Below are positions 24,151-29,734 of a stretch of DNA of 29,734 nucleotides, piece after piece (position 1 is the first letter of the stretch; each line of letters begins with the position of its first letter). The translations under genes and the position numbers were made by a program. The notes under the pieces were generated by a model. It had not been told where the DNA came from, made no database searches, and saw nothing but the letters and a program-made list of their open reading frames with translations. This DNA comes from an uncultured bacterium (GTDB taxonomy: Bacteria; Hydrogenedentota; Hydrogenedentia; Hydrogenedentales; CAILVY01): contig CALEDJ010000067.1 in NCBI GenBank assembly GCA_937951485.1, positions 1 through 29,734 of the forward strand, read 5' to 3'.

Positions 24151-25731
24151 TTATCTGCGTCGCTTGTCTTCCGCAACGGTAATCTGGAGGGTTTGCCCGG
24201 CCGTTACGGAGACCTCAAGCCCGGCGTGCAACTGGCGACCGGTATATTTGCGCGGCGGCGCATCCCCGCGCCGGACCACATACACGGTTTCGGGTTCGAC
24301 GGTGAACCATTCCGGCAGGGTGTTCATGCGGGGCCAATCCTTCTCGAAGCCCAGGTAGATGCGGTGGCGGGGTATGTCGAATTCCAGCACGCCGTTGTAG
24401 TCTTCCCCGGCGCGGATCGCGATGACGATACCTCCCCCGCCGTCGGGCGCGGCGCCCAGTTGAAGCCCTTGCCGCCAGGGGCGCGCGATGAGACCCTGCG
24501 TATGCATGAGTGAATGCATAAGCACTGTACGCACGCCGTTGGATTGCAGTTTCATCGTACCCCAGAGGTCTCCGTGTTCCAGCCGCGACGGATGGTCCAC
24601 CAGGTTGTTTCTGGTCTCACGGTCAACCCAGGCAAAACCCTCCTCCAGGGGGATCCGGTTGAGCAGATAGAGCGCTCCTTCGATGGAGTCGGCAAAACCG
24701 TCAATGGACTCACCTTCCCACGGGTAATCCTTATAGCGAGGTTTTTCAAGATTCTTCAGCGTGGCCGCCACTGTCGGCCGGTAAGTTTCAATGCCCGTGG
24801 CCATGTCGAAACACAGGAGTCCGACATAGTTGTAGCCCCATCCGTCACTGAGACGGCCGCTTTTCCCGCCAAGTTCATCGTACATCAGGCCGTCTTCATT
24901 GCAGCCTTCCGCAAGGATGATGTCGAAGACTCTTTTCAGTTTCGGCGCATATTGTCGCGCGCGTTCCGGCCGGTGGGTGGATTCGACGGCGTGCAAGAGG
25001 CCGAGGCCGCCGATGATTTCGCAACCGTGGTCGCGCAGGCGGGTCACCCTGAAATCCTCTTGGGCGAAGTAGTAGTCGGCCAGCCTGTCCGCCCAGTCGA
25101 GATACTTGTCTTCGCCTGTCATGGTGTAGAGACGCGCCAGGGCTTGCAGTTGTTCGCCGTTCACTTCGATGTTGGTGGAGGGAATTTTTCCGAAGGGCGT
25201 ATCATAGCGGGCGGTCATCCAGAGGTCATCGGTGATGGCACGCATGCGATCGAACCATTCGTCCGGGCCCGTGATTTCAACGATCGCGATAAGCCCGTCT
25301 TTGACATACTCCGACGCCTGGAAAACCATCTCATCCCATTCAATGTCTTTTAGGGGCGCGCCGGTATTGAAATCCCAGGGCACGGGAATGCGCCCCACTG
25401 CGTTGCACAGCGCTGTTTCGCGGTGCAGAACATTGCGGGCGGGGCCGTTGAGCACATCGCGGTCCACCACATGCGCCGCCCAGACGAAAAATGGGTAACA
25501 ATCGGCGGCGGTATCGCGGTAGTTCCAGTTGCCGTCGGCTTTATAGAGGCCCGTTTCAGGGTCAATTTTCGGAAGTGCGATTCCGTGCAGCCATCGGTGC
25601 ACCTTGTCGAGAGCGTGCCCCGCGATGGCCGCCGACTCCGAGGCTTGCTCGAAGGCGTCCTGTCCGCTCGCCAACGCGGCCGTCACGACGGCCGCAAGAA
25701 GGATTCCGATTGCCTTGTGGCTGGTGGTCAT
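24151..25731 (-). CDS. Secreted alpha/alpha-barrel glycosidase-like protein
   Basis: A 526-residue protein with a signal peptide (SHKAIGILLAAVVTAALASG) and a long helical domain of repeated W/Y-rich hairpins, such as NWNYRDTAADCYPFFVWAAH, LARLYTMTGEDKYLDWADRL and GWGYNYVGLLCFDMATGIE. These look like a six-hairpin toroid as in many glycoside hydrolases and lyases. A small beta domain (about 430-526) ends the protein. I cannot assign a numbered family or catalytic residues with confidence. The start at 25731 has GAGGAG nine bases upstream; the ATG at 25776 lacks this. It is the third gene of a minus-strand series with the M28 peptidase and GH36-like genes, 65 bases after the latter. It probably acts on the same glycan. 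Confidence 0.75.
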   Translation of the reverse strand: MTTSHKAIGILLAAVVTAALASGQDAFEQASESAAIAGHALDKVHRWLHGIALPKIDPETGLYKADGNWNYRDTAADCYPFFVWAAHVVDRDVLNGPARNVLHRETALCNAVGRIPVPWDFNTGAPLKDIEWDEMVFQASEYVKDGLIAIVEITGPDEWFDRMRAITDDLWMTARYDTPFGKIPSTNIEVNGEQLQALARLYTMTGEDKYLDWADRLADYYFAQEDFRVTRLRDHGCEIIGGLGLLHAVESTHRPERARQYAPKLKRVFDIILAEGCNEDGLMYDELGGKSGRLSDGWGYNYVGLLCFDMATGIETYRPTVAATLKNLEKPRYKDYPWEGESIDGFADSIEGALYLLNRIPLEEGFAWVDRETRNNLVDHPSRLEHGDLWGTMKLQSNGVRTVLMHSLMHTQGLIARPWRQGLQLGAAPDGGGGIVIAIRAGEDYNGVLEFDIPRHRIYLGFEKDWPRMNTLPEWFTVEPETVYVVRRGDAPPRKYTGRQLHAGLEVSVTAGQTLQITVAEDKRRR

Positions 25732-25796
25732 GTATCTGGACTCCTCTCGCAGGTTATCGGCGGTTCGACTCGGCATGTAATTGCTGAAATTGCTCG

Positions 25797-27839
25797 CTAA
25801 TGTTCCGGAACAAGTTCGTAGACAAGCACCTCGAAGGGCTTAAGTTCAAAGGTACATGGTTCGCTGACGTTGAGGACCTGAACAGGAAGGGAGCGCTGGT
25901 CGGGTCTTGGCGTGGACATACGGTATCGCCCAGGCGATCCTTCCGGCAGTTCCAGGGCCGCGGCTGGCTCCACGATGATGGCCTTGTTTTGATTCGCAGG
26001 GTTGCGCAGGACAAGGATGGCTTTGTCGGGGGTCCATGATGCCCACCCATAGACTTCATTCCCGCCGGGATCGCCGCCGACCCAATGCGTGTCCACCAGC
26101 ACGGCCGCATTGGATTTGGCCCAGGTCGCGGCGGCGGCCAGCACATCCCATTGGTCCGCCGTAAGCAGCGCCGGAGAAATATAAAGTTCCTGAAGACTGG
26201 TCCCGCTGCCGAAGAACGACCATATTTCGTCGGCCATTTCCTGGAGGGAATCACCGAGTTCCGCCGCCATGCCGTGACAGGCCTGCACGATGCCCTGTGT
26301 CATGAGCGCGTTCAGGGGGTAGAGCGGACCCTTTTGCACGATGTTGCGGCAGGTCCATGTGTCGCGATAGTTGATCCACTGTTGCCGTTTGGACCCTTGC
26401 CCGGAGAAGCCCATGTCGTCGGCGCCCCGCCAGATGTTGTCGGCATGCCACAGGAAATACGGCGATGGCCACGTGCCGGTGGTTGCGCTGATATAGAGGT
26501 TGGGTTCAATGGCTCTTAATTCATCCATAAGCCGCATAAGCGCTTCGATATCTTCAAGATACTCCGTATTGCCTCGGCCCCCCGCCCCAAGACCCGCCCC
26601 CATTCCATCGTATTTGAAGAAATTGACGCCGTACAGGCGGATCATTTCCTCGCAGATGGACTTGTATCGGGCATAGTAGCGCGGGCCGGCCATGGAAAAG
26701 CCGCTGTCATTGGTTTCAAAACCCTGTTGGCGGCCGAAGGCGAGGCGCTGCTCGCGCGCTTCTCCGTAGCCGCCGAAGGGAGAGAGCCATGTACCGATGG
26801 CCGATCCGTATTGGGCCGCCTTCTCGCGCAACGGGGCGAAGCCATCAGGAAATCCCTCGTGAAACCGCCACAGGGTGCTGTTGTCGTCCCAGCCGTCATC
26901 GAACACAAAACTCTGCAGGGGAACGCCGCGTTGCGCGGTCAATTCCTCCCCCCATAGCGTTATGGCCTGCAACGCCTGCGCCTCATTGAATTTGCGGTCG
27001 CCCCACGCAATATCGTACCAGGAATTGTAGTGCAGAAACGGCCGATAGGGGTGGGCGCGTTCCCGTTCAACGTAGTACAGGAATCCGCGGCGGACCTGTC
27101 CCGGAGGCGTGACACCCAGAACGCACGACTGTTTCAACGGTGTCCCCGCCTTTAACGTAGCGCCTCGTTTCATGCCGCACACCACGCTCCCGTCTTCCGC
27201 GCTGCTCTCGGACATGGGATGTTCAAACGCAAAGAACATCCTTCCGGCAACCACAGGCGCGCCGAGTGTGTCACCCATCAGATTGGCATCGGGAATCTTG
27301 AGATCAAGAAGTGTCAAGGCGTCTATAGCCAAATCCTCCTGTTTCGACGTGATGGACACCTCGTGCCTGACATAATTCGACGCATCACGCAACGTGGCGG
27401 TGAATAGCACCGCAATGCCGCCATCCCCGGTTTGCAGCGGCACGCGCACCTGCCAGCCCGCAAAGCGTTCCGTCAAACGGCGGGCTTCGGGGCGGGCCGC
27501 AATCGGCACCCTCTCTACATCGCCTTGAACCTGGAAATCCGAGGCGTCAACGATGCGACCATCGGCCAGTTTCAGATTGAACAGCGTATTTCCCGTCGCG
27601 GCATCGGTCTCCGGGGTCAGCCCCCGGAAGACCAGTGAAAAGCCTGCGGCATCCCATCTGTACGAGGCTTCGAGGAGATTGTTCTTCAGTACAGCGCCTC
27701 CGTCCAACACCGATGCCTGGGCTTCCTCCGGTGGCATACCGGGGTAGGGTATTGACCCGGAAGCCCCGGCTTGTGCGCCTATCGCCGCAAGAATAATCGC
27801 GGTTGTTCGGAACATGTTCCTGAATGCGGCCCCCGTCAT
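25797..27839 (-). CDS. GH36-like alpha-galactosidase, secreted
   Basis: A 680-residue clan-D glycoside hydrolase that should release alpha-linked galactose or a related sugar with retention. A signal peptide (about 1-26, AIILAAIGAQAGA) is followed by an N-terminal beta-sandwich (about 40-270), the TIM barrel (FVFDDGWDDN at 321-330, LSPFGGYGE), the nucleophile D411 in FFKYDGMG, and WRGADD at 470-475, where the acid/base Asp is expected. A C-terminal beta domain follows. This order is the normal GH36 layout. GGGAG nine bases before 27839 favours this start; an ATG at 27815 also keeps the signal. It lies 45 bases after the M28 peptidase gene and 65 before the alpha/alpha-barrel gene. Substrate could also be N-acetylgalactosamine or a sulfated sugar. 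Confidence 0.88.
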   Translation of the reverse strand: MTGAAFRNMFRTTAIILAAIGAQAGASGSIPYPGMPPEEAQASVLDGGAVLKNNLLEASYRWDAAGFSLVFRGLTPETDAATGNTLFNLKLADGRIVDASDFQVQGDVERVPIAARPEARRLTERFAGWQVRVPLQTGDGGIAVLFTATLRDASNYVRHEVSITSKQEDLAIDALTLLDLKIPDANLMGDTLGAPVVAGRMFFAFEHPMSESSAEDGSVVCGMKRGATLKAGTPLKQSCVLGVTPPGQVRRGFLYYVERERAHPYRPFLHYNSWYDIAWGDRKFNEAQALQAITLWGEELTAQRGVPLQSFVFDDGWDDNSTLWRFHEGFPDGFAPLREKAAQYGSAIGTWLSPFGGYGEAREQRLAFGRQQGFETNDSGFSMAGPRYYARYKSICEEMIRLYGVNFFKYDGMGAGLGAGGRGNTEYLEDIEALMRLMDELRAIEPNLYISATTGTWPSPYFLWHADNIWRGADDMGFSGQGSKRQQWINYRDTWTCRNIVQKGPLYPLNALMTQGIVQACHGMAAELGDSLQEMADEIWSFFGSGTSLQELYISPALLTADQWDVLAAAATWAKSNAAVLVDTHWVGGDPGGNEVYGWASWTPDKAILVLRNPANQNKAIIVEPAAALELPEGSPGRYRMSTPRPDQRSLPVQVLNVSEPCTFELKPFEVLVYELVPEH

Positions 27840-27884
27840 GGTTCAATCTCCCTTCCGTTTGCATGTGCGACAAGCATCATGCCG

Positions 27885-29093
27885 TCATGTCTTCCCCGTG
27901 TCGTATATCCGTATCGCGGCGCACACGACAGCGATGGCTTTGCGCAGGCACGCCTCATCCATGTTGTCCCAGTTGTCGCGTCGGGTGTGATAGTAGTCGG
28001 CGGGACGCGGGTCCATGGCGGCGAGCGCGCCCGCGCGCCAGCCCGCCTGGGCGAATGCGGCAGCGTCCGACGAACCGACAAAGACGGTGGCATAGGGGAG
28101 ATCAAGGCCACAGGCTTTGCCGGCATCCCGCAACAGCCGGCACACGGTATCGTCGAGTCTGATGGTGCCGTTCATGTCCCGGTTGTACACCTTGATGTGA
28201 TCGAGATCGCGAAGGGTTTCAAGGACGATAACTGCGGTTTCCACGTCGCAAAATTCATTCTTGTGCTTTTCCGCGAAGACCTTGGCCCCGCGCAATCCCG
28301 CTTCCTCAGACCCGAGAATGGCGATGCCCAGTTCCGTGTTCTGAAGTTGCACCCCTGATTCCTTCAGATGCTTCGCAATGCCCATTGCTGCGAAAGTGCC
28401 GCTGAGATTGTCATTCGCACCCGGCACGGTTCGACTCACATTGTTGAAAAAAACGCCGAGAAGAATTCCGGGAACCAGCAACCACTGCAGCCATTGCACA
28501 TTCTGTGCGGCCTCCCACATCGCCCCCCCCGCAAGCCATGCGATGAATCCCGCGAGATGCAGCAGGACAATTCCGGCGAGTCCTGCGAGAAGCGCTACAA
28601 AGAAATACGGGAACAGACGGGGCGCAAGGTACGCAAGGCGCCACTCGCGGGCTGCGTCCGCATGTCCCGAGAGAATGATCCGGCGCCTGGTTTCCCCTTT
28701 CGGTTTGATAAGGCCATAGACGTTGTACGACGTGCTCTTGGGGAAAAACGGATCAAGGAAAAGCCGGTATCGCCAAAACTGGAAATACAGGACCGACAAC
28801 GCAAGCATGTCCAACCCCAGGGATATCGCCGGATGCGCGTGCCAAAGCACAACCGAAGCCAAAAGGGTCAGGGCTGCAACCGCCTGCATCAAAAAGAATG
28901 CCTTTCCGGCAACCTGGAAAGGTTCAAACAACACCTCGCCATCGCAGCAGGCGGCCAGTTCCTCACGCACAAATTCCTGCGTCCTGCGTTCGCCCTCGCT
29001 GCCCGGCGCGCGCGGTCCGAACGATTCTATTACATGCCTGGTCCGGTTTGTGACATACCTTGCACACTTACTGATCGTGGACTCATTCAACAT
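27885..29093 (-). CDS. M28-family zinc peptidase with inserted transmembrane helices
   Basis: A 402-residue aminopeptidase-like protein. Zinc-ligand motifs of M28 are seen in order: H144 and D146 in LSGHADAA, D228 in PGANDNLSG, E263/E264 in GSEEAGLRG, a likely E292 in VLETLRD, and H369 in DYYHTRRDN. Two hydrophobic pairs interrupt the domain: about 66-84 and 88-107 before the H-x-D motif, and about 163-190 and 205-217 between H-x-D and D228. Normal M28 enzymes are soluble, so this is a membrane-embedded variant. An even number of helices on each insertion would keep all ligands on one side. There is no separate signal peptide. The start at 29093 has only a weak GGA upstream. It leads the series with the GH36-like gene. 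Confidence 0.85.
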   Translation of the reverse strand: MLNESTISKCARYVTNRTRHVIESFGPRAPGSEGERRTQEFVREELAACCDGEVLFEPFQVAGKAFFLMQAVAALTLLASVVLWHAHPAISLGLDMLALSVLYFQFWRYRLFLDPFFPKSTSYNVYGLIKPKGETRRRIILSGHADAAREWRLAYLAPRLFPYFFVALLAGLAGIVLLHLAGFIAWLAGGAMWEAAQNVQWLQWLLVPGILLGVFFNNVSRTVPGANDNLSGTFAAMGIAKHLKESGVQLQNTELGIAILGSEEAGLRGAKVFAEKHKNEFCDVETAVIVLETLRDLDHIKVYNRDMNGTIRLDDTVCRLLRDAGKACGLDLPYATVFVGSSDAAAFAQAGWRAGALAAMDPRPADYYHTRRDNWDNMDEACLRKAIAVVCAAIRIYDTGKT

Positions 29094-29130
29094 ACCGATG
29101 TATTCCAGTCCGGCGTTTGTCTCTATTGCG

Positions 29131-29139
29131 AATATACCA
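29131..29139 (-). promoter_or_regulatory. Extended -10 promoter candidate for the M28 gene
   Basis: On the minus strand TGG then TATATT (29139-29131) forms a TGn-extended -10, about 38 bases before the start codon. No good -35 is seen, which is acceptable for an extended -10 promoter. Confidence 0.35.
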
Positions 29140-29383
29140 TGGGTCGAACATCGTCGGCACTCAACGTCTCTCTATTGGTGTCAGTACTGTCCTGTATTCA
29201 TCATGCCGCGCTGTCCGAGGAAACCGGTGCCGGCAGGAAACATGGGGTTGATTTCCGGGCGCGTCTGGTTCAAAATCAAGGTGTAAACCTTATCCATGCA
29301 TTACGACATGAACAACAATGATGCATATTGATCAATTCCGAGATACAATTGTCTTCAAGCATCATTTCGATCAACATAGATTA

Positions 29384-29710
29384 TCAGTGCTGTCCAAAAT
29401 ATTCTGATTGCCGGGAAAAGCCTTCTATTATGGTAACCTTTCCCCTCACCCCACCCCTCTCCCAGTGGGAGAGGGGGTATATGGCGAAACCTGAGGCATG
29501 TTTGTGCTCCCTCTCCCTCCGGGAGAGGGGTGGGGTGAGGGGAGATAACACGGGACACCTTGGTAAAGGGGTCAATGATATCTCAAAAATACCCACGGAG
29601 CGGTTTACGCATAGGATAAGCCCGCCACATCATCTTGATTCCACAGGATTCTCAAGGGGTTCCGGGCATAGCCCTTCATTCCCTTAACAATCTGTTTTGG
29701 ACAACACTGA
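29384..29710. mobile_element. MITE-like unit with 16-base near-perfect inverted ends
   Basis: TCAGTGCTGTCCAAAA (29384-29399) and TTTTGGACAACACTGA (29695-29710) are inverted repeats matching at 15 of 16 positions and enclose 327 bases. The inside has no transposase frame but does have a 22-base perfect inverted pair. This is the form of a non-autonomous element or an insertion-sequence remnant. I see no target-site duplication (flanks ATAGATTA and GGAGCGGG), so the assignment is tentative. Confidence 0.45.
29442..29542. repeat. Nested palindromes with 22-base perfect inverted arms
   Basis: Positions 29442-29463 and 29521-29542 are perfect reverse complements over 22 bases. Each arm also continues into its own hairpin, CCTCTCCCAGTGGGAGAGG (29456-29474) and CCCTCTCCCTCCGGGAGAGG (29510-29529). 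The right copy (29507-29542) is nearly identical to 182-216 at the other end of the window, so this is the same dispersed family in head-to-head pairing. Confidence 0.85.
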
Positions 29711-29734
29711 GGAGCGGGGTCCTTTGAAAATGGA

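Larger units (their letters stand above)
29094..29734. other. Intergenic region at the right end of the window
   Basis: About 640 bases without a supported gene. It holds the extended -10 candidate and the inverted-repeat unit 29384-29710. Open frames here are short, cross the repeats and lack ribosome sites. The window ends at an ATG (29730-29732) that cannot be judged. Confidence 0.6.

Noticed and set aside
29149-29321. Short plus-strand coding stretch
   Set aside because: It is the tail of a frame antisense to the M28 gene, with no start signal or recognisable protein.

Overview
The window looks like a chromosomal segment of a GC-rich, Gram-negative, polysaccharide-degrading heterotroph of the PVC/Hydrogenedentota kind. 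The lineage is inferred, not proven. It rests on a solitary prepilin-type protein with a C-terminal H-x10-DG motif, Tat-exported Gfo/Idh/MocA dehydrogenases, several BamB/PQQ-like propellers starting with a W-P-x-F-x-G-P motif, an SLC5-type sodium symporter and exported glycoside hydrolases. I found no rRNA, tRNA, phage genes or cas genes. About twenty genes can be supported and none appears frameshifted.

Left half (12863 down to 261, minus strand): a compact nine-gene block, probably one operon. In transcription order it encodes a secreted PQQ-like propeller, a membrane-anchored PQQ-like propeller, an NHL-type propeller with a Cys-Cys-Asn-Pro motif, a Tat-exported multi-cluster ferredoxin, a NapH-like polytopic iron-sulfur protein, a three-TM anchored PQQ-like propeller, a NuoE-HydB/NuoF fusion, a GltD-like flavo-iron-sulfur protein whose NAD(P)-binding domain seems to be missing, and a GT4-type glycosyltransferase. 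Six of the eight junctions overlap (TGATG, ATGA, TAATG, ATGA, and overlaps of 14 and 17 bases). Together they suggest a route for electrons between cytosolic NAD(P)H and the periplasm, ending in or sensed by propeller proteins. I know of no characterised complex with this composition, and it is the main candidate for an undescribed system. A fourth PQQ-like propeller (13091-14311) is transcribed divergently from the same intergenic region.

Middle (14370-17494): a prepilin-like protein standing alone, and a Tat-exported Gfo/Idh/MocA oxidoreductase divergent from the next block.

Right half (17495-29093): carbohydrate uptake and breakdown. Plus strand: sodium/solute symporter, GH5-like lipoprotein or secreted hydrolase, short-chain dehydrogenase, second Tat-exported Gfo/Idh/MocA oxidoreductase, exported PHP-domain protein. 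Minus strand: M28 metallopeptidase with inserted membrane helices, GH36-like alpha-galactosidase, and a secreted protein that looks like an alpha/alpha-barrel glycosidase. The plausible logic is extracellular or periplasmic hydrolysis of an oligosaccharide, oxidation of the sugar by exported dehydrogenases, and sodium-driven uptake.

Both ends of the window carry the same short GC-rich palindromic repeat family. At the left it forms a tandem array with 30-base repeats and 31-base spacers that imitates CRISPR. At the right a 22-base perfect inverted pair lies inside a 327-base unit bounded by 16-base near-perfect inverted ends, like a MITE.
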